Part shown: piece after piece, positions 48,769 to 60,103 of the stretch | How positions within the stretch are numbered: the first letter of the stretch is position 1 | Layout of the letters: each line of letters opens with the position of its first letter | Assembly: GCF_001411555.2 (NCBI RefSeq) | Contig: NC_049912.1 | Span: 31,101,514 to 31,165,513 of the forward strand | Direction: 5' to 3' | DNA: 64,000 nt | DNA from: Juglans regia | Lineage: Eukaryota; Streptophyta; Magnoliopsida; Fagales; Juglandaceae | Position numbers and translations under genes: made by a program | The notes under the pieces: generated by a model | Seen by the model: the letters and a program-made list of their open reading frames with translations, nothing else | Databases searched by the model: none | Told to the model about the DNA's origin: nothing

Positions 48769-49720
48769 GCGGCTGCATTTTGGAGGTGTATGAACACTGC
48801 TTAAGCTGATGATGAAGTTGATGATCCTGGTGCTTTAGCTGCAGTTGGTTGTTTACATGCTATTAGCTAGCTTCTTGAATCAGTGAGCAGGCTTCCTCAT
48901 ATTTTGTGGAAATTAATCCAACTTTGCTTCCTATAATGCATAGAATGTTGACAAGTGATGTCCAAGGTGTGCATTCTATACTCTGACAAATGAAAATATA
49001 AATTGTTTTGCAACATATGTAATGGATATCTTTCACTCATGACTGAGAAATTGAAAATGTATAAAGAAAATGAAGAATCTAGTTTCCTCTGTAATGTTAT
49101 ATTATCCTGCAACATAGTTGTTGAATTAGTTAGTAGATCGTTGGTATAGTATAGGTCATGAAAGCCCTTGAAGCTGAAGTTAGTAGAATCCACTTTTTTA
49201 AGGTTTTGTTCCTCGAGGAGTCAGGTTCATTTTCTGGACAAGTTTCTGGGAGTTCTATGTAAGACTTTGAACGCCCGTCATTTTGATCTCTGAAGTATTT
49301 TAAGTTAATGTGGACGTACCCAACATGAATCATAACTTGTATAAAAATCCTAAATTATGAAAGTTGAAGCACACATACAAAAAGCAGAAAAATCTCCTCA
49401 TGTCATGCATGCCTGCATCAACCAAATTGTATAAATAATATAAAAAAGTCCACATAATACATTACCTGTTTAATATTGTCACTGTTTCATTTAGCTGCTG
49501 GAATCTTAAACTTTTGTGTGATTTGTTGCTTGCTTTAGTTGCCCTTTTTCTTAGAGTTCAATATCTCATTCCCTACTTAAGTACATATTTTTTTCCTGTT
49601 ACCTGTGCAGAGGTTTTTGAAGAAGTTTTAGAAATGTATCATATCTAATTCTCTTTTCTCCAACTATATATCTCTGGACATGGAAGCGTTGGCAGATTTT
49701 GCTATTGAATTAATACTTTC
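48769..49720 (+). pseudogene. Captured fragment of an importin-beta family gene (SAD2/importin-7/8-like)
   Basis: Two exon pieces with an intron between them. Piece A (48769-48966), after an acceptor-like TTTAG, reads AAAFWRCMNTA, stop, ADDEVDDPGALAAVGCLHAI, stop, LLESVSRLPHI. After a 1-base loss it continues EINPTLLPIMHRMLTSDVQ-like sequence up to a GT donor. Piece B starts at 49611 after GTGCAG with EVFEEVLEM and ends with LDMEALADFAI, lacking the usual WSLWPLMM-type segment between LDM and EAL. These blocks match the C-terminal half of plant SAD2-type nuclear import receptors in order. Stops, a frameshift and a deletion show it is dead. It was copied from genomic DNA, because the intron remains. 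Confidence 0.82.
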
Positions 49721-50272
49721 TAAGTATGATCTTCTCGGCCATTTGTATACTTGGCTGGATATATATTCAAGGGAAATTTATTGGCACTATTGTAATTAGT
49801 ATTTTTGTTTAGTTTGGGTATTATTTTTCTTTTTATAAGAGTATATAATTTTAAGGTAGAAATATATATACGCTGCATTATATTTTTCATATATCCAGTT
49901 TAGTATGTGTGTGTGTATATATGTTCTTAATATTCGGTAAGGGACCTTTTCCGGCGATAAAAACTCCCTAGAAATAATTGTTTGTAAATTAAGAGCATTT
50001 ACGGCGATCTATAAACGCCAGAAATATCTATTTGCCGCATTTCAAAATGGTCGAGAAAAGTCTTGCAGCGACAATTAACCATGCTGATTCGCTGAACATA
50101 TATTTGCGGCTGAAATTAGGGTTTTTTGCGGCGACACATGCTTGCCGGTAAAACTCAATCCTTTGCTGCTAAAGGGAAAACACCAGAAATTCAGTTACGT
50201 GGCTCAATAATGGCGGCTACGTCCTATTGATGGGAAAACGGACAGAAAAGGGTATTTTCGGTGAATATAGTG

Positions 50273-50325
50273 TAATTTAATGTTATATTGGAGGGAAGCT
50301 GCAAGAATAAGTGACAACTGCGAAG

Positions 50326-50390
<65 letters not shown>

Positions 50391-50758
50391 TGTTTGTTGG
50401 GACTACAAGAAATAAAGGTTGCTTGCTAGAATATTGTCATTTTCTGATGTTTTCTCAAAACAACAATATTAAATGTACGTAATATGCTAGATTTAGATAA
50501 TCTTGTCAAGTCCAATATTTACGATCGATCAAATACTAATGTTAGTTTCATGTTGATCAATTCGCAAGTTGTTTAAAAAATTAGCGACCTAATTAATGTT
50601 TTCTTGTAATTACAATATTAAGAAAATCCATTAAACCTAATTAAGAGTATATAATTTATGTTAGTTTGTGAGAGGAAAAACTTAATTGTCACTAATAAGT
50701 CACATGATTAACGTACAACATTTTTTTAGGTCTACCTAACTTTTTAAGCTCAAATTCG

Positions 50759-50796
<38 letters not shown>

Positions 50797-51405
50797 AACT
50801 CGAATTTACGTCAATACATGATTAATTTGAGTAGTACTACTGATCATGTGATATTGCAGCAATATTTTCTGATGATCCATGGAGGTTCATCATGAGTTTA
50901 TTATAATTATCTCTCTCTAACAAATTAATTGTTGAGTACTATATATATAAGACAAACATGGCTCAGAAAGATCATTTGTTAGTTAGCTAGCGCGAAATTG
51001 GCAACTAATTATATCGATCTGTATTGATCATCGATGGCAATACATGATCATCGAGATGCCGGCCTGGTCAATTGAGAATGTCCATGCTAGCTCATGATCA
51101 TGAGCATTATTAATAATACCTTCATGCAGTAGTACACTAGAATCTTCCTAAAATTAAGTTATAACGTCGGATCCGAGTCAACGCATGATTTTAGTTACAA
51201 ACAGTAACAAACTAGCTCGTTGGAATTAGCTGCCAATATTAATTAGCTTTCTCTAATTCCGTTCAGCTTCTTGTTATCTTTAATTATAACTGTCAAAACT
51301 GCCTGCCTAGCTAGCTAGCTACAATTTTGAATTATGCCTCATGAGTACTACGTAATATTTAAGAGATTGGAATGATAAGAAACCACTGATCAATTCATTA
51401 GAAGA
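50273..51405. other. CHX upstream region
   Basis: Contains an (AC)n(AT)n compound microsatellite (50325-50388) and an (AT) tract near 50765-50790. It must include the promoter of the CHX gene. No other gene is recognised. Confidence 0.55.
50325..50388. repeat. (AC)n(AT)n compound microsatellite
   Basis: About 12 AC units followed by about 19 AT units. Confidence 0.95.
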
Positions 51406-54400
51406 ATGTCCAATATCCTAAGCATTTATAATGTCAGTACCGTTTCTAGGCAAGCGGAAATTAGCTGGAAAGCTTCTCATGAGCAGCAATTGATGATGAT
51501 TTGCTCAACAAATTTCCAAAATAATGTTCAGTCCAACGGCATTTGGATGGGAGATAATCCCCTCGCCCACATCTTTCCTTTGTTGTTGCTCCAAGGGACA
51601 TTGGCATTCGTTGCGTGCCGAGCTATCTACTTTGTTCTTCAGCCACTAAAACAACCCAAATTTGTCTGCTATATCTTGGTATGGCTTCTGATTGGAATAC
51701 TTGATCTTTTCCGGCTCATCATGATGATATATAGATATATATATATATATATATATTATATATGCTTAATTAATTGTTATATATGTACTCAACGTACAGG
51801 GTGGTATTCTTTTGGGGCCTTCTATTCTAGGGCAGAAACATGTAATTGGAGAAAGATTGATCCTACCGATGGAGAATATAGTGTTAGAGACTCTAGCCGC
51901 AATTGGGGAAGTGTATTTCAACTTTCTTATTGCAGTGAAAGTGGATGTGTCAAGGGTTTTAAGTACGAATAAGAAGGCATGGAGCATTGGTGCAACAAGC
52001 TTCGCGCTTCCTTTTTCCATTCTCTTTTTACTCATGGTCGGGTGTATAAACTACATTGGTGGAGTGACACGGACCATTTTCTGTTTTGGTATGTCCACTT
52101 TTATATCTACATCCTATATCCCAGCGGTTGCCAATGCCTTAGAAGAACTCAACCTCGTAACTTCTGAGTTCGGCCTACTTGCCTCTTCCTGCGCATTCGT
52201 CCATTCTCTCATCCTATGGTCCTTGATGCCCGTCGCCCTAGTCTTAACCCAAAAAACCCATGACAAATCAATCGCCGCAGCTCTTTCCCTTTTTGCTTTG
52301 GCACTCTTCACATTCTTTGTGGTCCGTCCGACAATATTTTGGATGGTCAAGAAAACACCACAAGGGGAACCCGTTCGTGAAGTCTTTGTTGTATTAACAC
52401 TAGTTGGAGTTTTAGTCATGGGATGTCTCACTAACATTTTGGGCCTCAGTTTATCTCTTGGCGCTGTACTGTTTGGGTGTATAATACCTGAGGGACCGCC
52501 TCTGGCTTCCATTTTAGTAGAGAAGTCAGAGACGTTTGTGTCTGATATCCTGATGCCATTATGGTATTTTCGTGTTGGCATAGAAATGGATGTGCATTCC
52601 ATTTATAATTGGAAGGCCTTTGTCATTTTCCATTGTATCCTTTTGGTAGCATACTTTGCCAAGTTTGTGGGAGTGCTGCTAGCTTCACTGTCATTCAAAA
52701 TTAGACCAAGACATGCCGCCCTACTCGGTCTAATTATGAATTGTAAGGGCGCAATAGATGTCATGGTTTTTCTCCGATGGAAGATTAGCAAGGTACGTCG
52801 GTCGACGATCGGTATCATGTTAGATTTTTTTTTTTTTAATTCTATTATTTCTTACTTAATTTCCTTTTATATAATTAATTAAAAATTATATATACAGTAA
52901 CTTTTGCACACTTCACTAATGTAATTAGTTACGTCATTTTTTTAATATAAAATAACTGTTTTAGTCAATCATATCAGTAGAGTGTATAATAAATATGCAA
53001 AAGTGACTGTACGTAGTAGAACTCTTAATTATTTAACTCTTTTTCGATTATTTCATTTATGTTTAGTAAAAAAGATATAAAATATATGGATTTATATATA
53101 AGGTGATCAGTAATCATGGTCATGTGATTTCCTCAAATATATATATATATATATATATTTTTTTATAAGTTCAATCTCACTTGTCAATTTCTTAGCTAAG
53201 GTAGCAAAATCTATAGTATCTAGCTAATTAATTTCATGTGTTATTGTGATCAATATTGCAGCATGTACTAGATGACCAATCTTTTTTTGTATTGGTGTCG
53301 TCCACGTTGGCCGTGACCGCATTTGTAACACCATTGGTAGAAATCTTTTACAAGCCTCAAACGTTACATGAATGTGCTTATAATAATCCCTCAAACAACC
53401 CCCAAGGCTTGATCAGAGCAATCCAAAGCACACCGCGTAACTCAAAGTTTCAGATCATTTGTTGTATCCACAATGAGGAAAACGTGCGCAGCATCATCAC
53501 CCTCCTCGAGGCCTCCAACCCTACTGAAGCCAGACCTATCTGTGTCTACGTAATCCAGCTTATGGACATCCTCGGTCGAGCCGTTCCACTTGTTATCCCT
53601 TACAATAAACATAACCTGAGGCAGTTTAAGTGGCTCCTCACCAGTACCTCCTTCAGCTTCGATCACATTATGCAAGCCTTCACGAACTACTCTGAAAACT
53701 CCATTGGTCGTATTACCATCCATCCCTTCACCATCATCGCCCCTTACCAGAACATGCACGAAAACATTTCAAAACTGGCTCAAGACAATCTAGTCCCTCT
53801 CATTATAGTTCCCCACCATGAGAACCAGAGGGCTACACAAGGTAACCGAGTCGCTAGCGCAATACAGGTTCTCAATACTAATTTACAAAAACATGCCCCT
53901 TGCACCGTGGGTGTTCTGGTTGATCGACACTTCCGTAACAGTAGCTCTGGCCACTTTTCTTACGACGTTGCTATAATTTTCATCGGCGGAAGGGATGATC
54001 GCGAGGCCCTCGCATATGCGGCTCAAATGTCGCACCATCCAAATGTGAGTATCACTGTGATACGTGTTATCTCACTTACAAATAAGAAAGACCATGACGA
54101 GAACGATTCCGAGTACGTAAGGATGGAGAGGATGATGGACGAAGATGTGTACGACGGATTCAAGATGGAGAACATTGGCAATGCGTGCGTGGTTTGTTGG
54201 GAGATTATGGTGGACCATATTTTGAGTGTGGTGGACCCAATTCGTTCTTCAGGCAGACATTACGACCTTGTGATGGTGGGGCAACGGCACTTTGAGGTAG
54301 ATAATTTTGACGACAAAGAAATGCCTGCGTTTGCGACCAATGATGATTTGGGAGTGGTGGGCGATATTATATATGCTTCGTTCAACTTGTATGGGGGTTG

Positions 54401-54443
54401 GTCGTCTTTATTGGTGCTTAAGCATTGTGGGGATTATGTATAA
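51406..54443 (+). CDS. Cation/H+ antiporter of the CHX family
   Basis: Monovalent cation/proton exchanger (CPA2 family) of endomembranes or plasma membrane. Three exons: 51406-51678, 51800-52792 and 53262-54443, 2448 bp, 815 aa, normal for CHX proteins. Exon 1 ends at ..QPKFVCYIL and exon 2 resumes GGILLGPSILGQ, the family's usual junction. Exon 2 encodes most of the membrane domain of about 12 helices (FNFLIAVKVD, TSYIPAVANALEELNLVTSE, VGIEMDVHSI). Exon 3 completes the last helix and the long hydrophilic C-terminal domain (ICVYVIQLMDILGRAVPL, IIAPYQNMHENISKLAQDN, AIIFIGGRDDREALAYA). The usual MNTKG-hydrophobic-E motif is here MNCKGAIDV, with Asp at the acidic position. An alternative start is the MM at codons 29-30, near ICSTNF where many CHX proteins align. 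Closest subtype appears CHX15/CHX3-like, but this is uncertain. The introns hold AT repeats. Confidence 0.93.
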
Positions 54444-55578
54444 GAAATCTTTTAATTTTAGGTATTTAATTTATTTTGAGCAATATATTAATGTTAGCTA
54501 GCTAGCTAGCTAGGTTTATTATATATATATATATATATGAGAAATGATATTTGTAGTCTTGAGTGTACAAATACCGTGCAGTCATTTTGAAAAAAGTAAA
54601 TAAATATGAAACTCACATGAAAATAATATAATATTTTAATAGTAGACTCAATTTTTTTCAAAGTAATTGCACGACGTTTGTACATTCCACGACTATATGT
54701 AGCGACTATATGTAACATTACTCATATTTTAATTATAAATTGACTTGCATGCCACGAGTACTGTCCAATATTAATCGCGTCAATTAAGTTTGTATGATCG
54801 ATCTCTGAATTCGATCTAATTTTGTTCATTCAGCATGGAATGCATGCAAGACTTTCCAGAAGCAGCTTTAATATATATCTGAATGCACGCAATTTATAAA
54901 TGCGGAAACAAATAAAAGAATTGCGCGCTCCGCCTAAAACTGATCAAGAGATAGAATAAATAAGGAAAACCCTGAGAGATCTCATCTCATGGTAATTAAT
55001 ATTGAAAGTACTCTATTTTAAGAATTTGCTAATTAATATTATAAACTTGTTACTACTTTACAAATTAAGGATATGTATTTAAGGTTATAATATAACTGCA
55101 AAAATCAAGATTTTCCAACCATTGATTCCCGTAATTTTCGGATCGAATTTATATTCGTTCTTGGATTGTTTGTGAACTGATAATCAGATAGTACTGCAGA
55201 CACTGCAGCATTTGTACCCTGAAAAAATGGATACCGCCGATTGAGTTGCATGGGGTGAAACTCGGACAGTACTACAGATATATTAAAAAATTTCAGATCT
55301 GTCTTCAATATTAGCAATTGCGGAAAAAACATCTACAATAAAGAAACGCGCCGGCCGGGTCTATGGCTATATTAGATGGTACGTAAGTGTTGCAACCACT
55401 TTACCATCACATCTAAACCCGCTTTATCTATCACAAAGAACAATGAAACAGAGCAACAACCGGTCCCCAAATGCAGGGAAAACAACAGAAAAATCTTATA
55501 ATATAAGTAGAAAAATAGCGGCCGGCCCCTATTACTGGGCTTATGAATTTGGTGGAATTTCTGATCCGTAGATGATCT
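54444..55578. other. Intergenic between convergent CHX and laccase genes
   Basis: The two genes converge here, so both 3' UTRs fall in this stretch. It contains a MITE (54538-54724). The 75-codon frame at 55105-55332 (minus) is not recognised. Confidence 0.55.
54538..54724. repeat. TIR MITE, 187 bp
   Basis: Inverted ends ATGAGAAATG and, reverse-complemented, ATGAGTAATG, with further mirrored blocks (TGTACAAAT..GTGCAGTCATTTTGAAAAAA versus TGTACAAAC..GTGCAATTACTTTGAAAAAA). Non-coding. Confidence 0.8.
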
Positions 55579-58338
55579 TTAACAAAGTGGCAGATCGGCC
55601 GGCGGATGCTCTATAGTCTGCAATTCTCCAACTCCGTTGTCTACCAGGAACACCATGGCCAAACCCCAGTTGATGTGAACATCCAAGTGACAGTGCAATA
55701 GCCAGGCACCTATGAATGCCAAACAGGTGTCTTAATTAGCATGATCAGATGGTTGTTAATATCTAGGAAATTAAAATAAATGAAAGTATTATGGAAATTG
55801 TATCTATCTGAAACATTTTGGGAAGTTTTTTTTTATACCTGGATTGTCAGCGACAAATCTAATGACTGCCCATCCATTCACTGGCACTGACGCTGTGTTC
55901 CTAAGAGGTGGATCTACAAGGTTAAATTTGGCCGTATCAGTCTTGGGATTGAAATTTCCAAACCCCTCCGCAATGATGTAGAAATCGTATCCGTGAAGAT
56001 GGATGGGGTGGTTTTCCGGGGTGAAAATACTGGTGCCTTGTAACACGACCTGGACCCTTGACCCGTACTTCAACTTGTACCCCTTAGTCCCCGGAACAGG
56101 TTGCCAAAGTGAGCGACTGACATTCCCCGTATAATCAAACTTTAGAGGTGGGTTTGCAGGAAAATCAGCAGTGAAAACTCCTGGTATGCCTTGCTGATAA
56201 GCTTGAAGTATAGAGATATTGGATGGGAGCACAAAAGACACATTGTTCATGCTGGCAGCGAAGCGTGTTCCATTAGGGCCCTGACACCGCCTGGCTCTGA
56301 AATGTGGTGGGCATTTATTGAGTCCTAGACCAATTGTGAAGAAGAGGTTCTCATCGACTTCAGTGGGGACTTCCACTTTATTGGGACTTCTGAAACTGTT
56401 ACTGAAGGCAGTGACAGTAGCCGTGTCATTGAAAGCCGGTAGACTTGTCATAACTGGTTTGCTTGCTGCGCAGTTTTTGGCAGCGCAAGGAGCGGACTTG
56501 TACTCGAGAATGGCTGTGGTGGTGGTGTTGTCGAAAGGTGCATTTGGGGCACTGGCATAGGCACGCGCAGCTATGTAGTATCGACCCGAGGGCTGGTCAC
56601 CATTGATCAAAACATCTGTGGTTTGGCCAGGCCCTAGCATGAGGACTGAGGTAGTGAATGGTTTGGTGTAGGAGGCATCGGCGCCAACAACTCTGAGCTT
56701 GTGATTTGCAACCTTGAAGAATAGCGGTTGGTTCAGGGCGGCATTAATGACACGGAGGAGGTTGGTCTCGCCAGAGTCTATTGGAACTGTGTAAGTACCT
56801 GCATACAGAATCAAATTCATGCAAGTACTAGGCTGTGAGGTCATCTTCTTTGAGTATATTCAAGATGGAAGCTTAACGAACGTACACCAAGGAGTTTAAT
56901 TTTCATTTGTAATTATTAGACTGGTGGCTGGCTCAGGGAAAAAAAAAACAAGTGAGATTTTGATGGCACCTATATGTGGTGAATGGACACATTAATTTGT
57001 TTTTATCATTTTTATCAGTTAGTTGATCTCTGCATGCTTTGGCAATTATTTTTGGAATTAGACTATATATATATATATATATGTTAACTGAATTTCAACT
57101 TATTAAGATATTTCTAAGATATTATACAATTTCTTTTTTAATGTCAGTCCTTCAGTGCCCTAGTTGATTATTTTCCTGTAAGGGTGTCCATCTCCAATAT
57201 ATATTAAATGGCTCATATTAATGCATGGTTGGTTTGCAGATTAATTTCTAGAGAAGCAAACCTTTGCTGGAGCAATTGTAAAGATCGCCAGGTTGACCGT
57301 TAATGGTGTACGCATCTGACACGTTTGGAGCTGCTCCTGTCCGAGTCGCCTCCCTCACTACGTCAATGGGGTTTGTGTCCCACCATTCACCTAAAAATGA
57401 TCGTTCTTTTCAAAGTTAGTAACTTAATCGACATCACAATCATAGTCTATCAAACATCCGGATGTCTCCCTTTTTTTTCTTTTCTTTTTTCCTTTTCTCT
57501 CTCTATATGCCACTATCTCGTTTTCCTGTCGAATATCAAAGACACATACGTCAAATAAAGGGACCGGGCAAAATTACCAAGAAGAATGGGTGTTTCACGC
57601 TTTGGCTTAGGGAATGGGTAGGAATCTCCTTCTTTAGGTCGAATAATCAGAGCTCCATAAACGGTGGCTCTAAGCCATGAGCTATGAGCATGCCACCACA
57701 ATGTTCCTTCTTGTCCTTGAATAGTGAAACGATACGTGTAACTCCCTCCTGGCCGAATCGGGCACTGGGTCACGAATTCTGGCCCGTCTGCCCATGCTGT
57801 CCTCATTTGCCGAATGCCATGCCTGTGCAAATATCCAATAATAAGAAGCATTAATATAAAAAGTAAAAGGTTTGCCCGTCTACAAATTTGAACGTGCATA
57901 TATAGAGTTGAAGAATTAGGAAAAATAACCAAGCATATATATGTATGTTCACAAGCTCAATCATGCATGCAATACCAGTGAATGGTGACATTGTATCGAG
58001 CTTTGTTAGTGACTTTAACAACCAAAGTGTCGCCATTATTGACTTCCAAAGTTGGACCGGGATACTGCCCATTCACCGTGATGCTGTTGTGGGTTTTGCA
58101 CAGCCTCTTCACTGGTGTCGCTTGAACCTATTTCATGCCAAACTTAATGTCAGTATTTAATATCAGGAAGAAGAAAGAAAGACGTGGGGAGAAAAACAGA
58201 GAGAAAACGTACGACAAATTTGTGGTGATGAGTTTTGGCATGTGCCAAGGTCGACATTGCTGAAGCAAAGAGAAGAACAAGACCGAACAGGAAGAAAGAG
58301 GCCCGAGAATCGGCAAAAATGTTGTAGAGGGCTCCCAT
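55579..58338 (-). CDS. Laccase (multicopper oxidase), LAC5/LAC12-like
   Basis: Secreted blue copper oxidase that oxidises monolignols and other phenolics in the wall with reduction of oxygen to water. Six exons: 58213-58338, 57976-58127, 57578-57822, 57262-57390, 55839-56798 and 55579-55709, 1743 bp, 580 aa. The start ATG at 58336-58338 gives a signal peptide (about residues 1-34, [20 protein letters not shown]). Copper motifs are all present: HWHG (92-95), [15 protein letters not shown] and HCHLDVH (543-549). The type 1 site is C544, H549 and an axial Leu at 554, the high-potential type. Several N-x-S/T glycosylation sites occur. The [27 protein letters not shown] and PPADLPLC segments place it near LAC5/LAC12. 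A TATAAAAG box lies about 80 bp upstream. Confidence 0.95.
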
Positions 58339-58418
58339 CTCTGCTAAGCCGGCGCCTTTTGTTATGTGGGATGGTCAAGTTGGTAATGCAAGCTATGAAG
58401 ATTGAGAGACAGGAGGCT

Positions 58419-58426
58419 CTTTTATA
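58419..58426 (-). promoter_or_regulatory. TATA box of the laccase gene
   Basis: TATAAAAG on the minus strand about 80 bp upstream of the ATG, giving a 5' UTR of about 50 nt. A CCAACC motif, the core of MYB-type AC elements used by lignin genes, lies about 30 bp further upstream; its role is inference. Confidence 0.65.
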
Positions 58427-59440
58427 GGAGATAAGAGGGCGGGGAGAGAGAGTCGTTTGAGGTTGGCAGATTAGGTTTTGATTCGGCAAGATGGTCAGAT
58501 TCCTGGGCAAACTTAGTTCAACCCTATTCAAGTTGTTGCACCCACTAGCCTATGGAAATGCATAATTTCGATCATTGAACGCTTGCGTCGTTGACAAGTC
58601 TTATTTCTTCGTTTACTAGGGGATTAATTGATCAGTTTTAACGTCATAGCTAGCTAGCGTAATTTATTATGCAATTTTATGGCAAATATTACATTTTAGT
58701 TCTTTTATGGTACTGATCATCATGTTTGATGTTTTGTATGTACCCAAATGCAAATCATGAAGACGACGTCTGAAATCCCTAATTTTTTCTAATAAGCCGT
58801 CCAAATACCAAAAGAAAGATTAATTATGATACATAGATATAGATATATATAGTTACGGAGCATGCACTCTACGTTTTTCGTAAACAGGAAATACCATATT
58901 ATACTGAGGCTAGGGTATATATGTGAGACCATAATCCTTATACAGACAGACTCGATTAATTTTACTTATAATTATGCTTCTTCATTTTTGAGAAATTCTT
59001 GGTATAAGCCGATTGTTGGGCGCACACCCCACACTCCATGTGGCAAACCGATTTCACTAAAAGTGAACTGGTCCTGTGCATACCCAACCACTCTGGTCCG
59101 AAGCCCCTCCCCCCTCCTTTCCTAGGTTTTCCATAATTGACCAAAACATGGTTGAAGCAAAATTAGGTAGTAGGAAAGACCTTCTTTACGATATCCCGAC
59201 TGAGGGTGAGGTTGAAGTCGGCCATGATTGGCCATAAGGACCCGAGCCGATCCAATCCAATTCGACCCGACCCGAATGCAGTCTGACCCAACCCGTAAAT
59301 TTCAGGTTGGGTCGAACCTGTTCTTCTTAGTCTGCTTTCGATACCTTCATTTGCAGAGTTCCAAAACCATTTTGAATCTTTGATCTCTCATCTGTTCAAG
59401 AATCCTCATCCAAACCCCATCCAAAGATCAACGTGGATTC
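58427..59440. other. Laccase upstream region
   Basis: Promoter-side intergenic DNA. Near 59237-59310 lies a run of CCGACCCGA-type repeats followed by its near complement (GGTTGGGTCGAACC), a small inverted repeat just before the kinase pseudogene. No gene is recognised. Confidence 0.5.
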
Positions 59441-60103
59441 ATGGCTCACAAAGAAGAAGAGCCGAAAAGGCTCAAAGCGAAGACCATGTCAATTCTCTCC
59501 CACCCCAACATCCTCAACGCATACTGTTCCTTCACAGTTCAAAGTCGCCTCTAGGTCATGATGCCATTCATGTCTGCTAGCTCTTTACAATCCATCATTT
59601 CATCTTCTTTCCCAGACAACTTAACCGAGCCATGTATTGTCATTGTTCTCAAAGAAATCCTAAACGCCTTGTCCTATCTTCACAACCAAGGACACCTTCA
59701 AAGAGACATCAAGGCTAAAAGCATTCTTCTAGACTCGAATGGGTCAGTTAAGCTTGCAGATTTTGGTGTCTCTACCTCTATTTACGAATCAAATTTGACT
59801 CAAGAGGGGTCCTCATCGTCGTCATTGATGCTCACTAATAGGATGGCGTCGAAGGTGGTACACTCGCACAACAGATGACGCCCTCTATTGTCCCACCTGC
59901 TCCCTTCAAAGTCTCTGCTCCTAAAGATCACGAGGCAATTTTGATTCGCAAACTAAGAAAAACAAGAGAAGGACAAGAACAAGAAGTTATCAAAGGCTTT
60001 CAAAGACATGGTGGCTTCCTATCTCAATCAAGACCTAGTGAAAAGGCCCTATGTCGAGAAGCTCTTGAAGTATTCATTCTTCAAGCCAGCGACTAGGGTT
60101 TGA
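59441..60103 (+). pseudogene. Intronless STE20/BLUS1-like kinase pseudogene
   Basis: All blocks share one reading frame from an ATG at 59441 to a TGA at 60101-60103. [19 protein letters not shown] is followed by an in-frame TAG (59552-59554). Then come [51 protein letters not shown], and a deleted region where the activation loop, APE and the following helices should be. After TGA 59876-59878 come LLSHLLPSKSLLLKIT, two more stops (59942-59944, 59954-59956), and finally [19 protein letters not shown] up to [10 protein letters not shown]. This order matches the kinase domain of plant STE20-type BLUS1-like kinases. Catalytic HRD reads QRD; DFG is kept. The continuous intronless frame suggests a processed retrocopy, but I cannot exclude an old tandem remnant. 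Confidence 0.85.

Larger units (their letters stand above)
48108..50272. mobile_element. CACTA-like (En/Spm) non-autonomous element with captured gene fragment
   Basis: The left end reads CATTACGAGAAAAAGAG, the right end ..GGTGAATATAGTG (CACTATATTC when reversed), giving CAYTA termini. Both flanks are dense in GCGGC/GCCGC/CGGCGA motifs within ~250-300 bp (for example TTTTGCGGC at 48127 and TTTTGCGGCGACA near 50130), the subterminal-repeat organisation of CACTA elements. No transposase is visible. The middle holds pieces of an importin gene (48769-49720) and an inner foldback (48284-48724). I could not confirm a 3 bp target duplication, so exact ends are uncertain. Confidence 0.6.

Noticed and set aside
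52114..52602. 162-codon minus-strand frame opposite CHX exon 2
   Set aside because: Shadow of the CHX exon; composition and lack of motifs argue against a gene.
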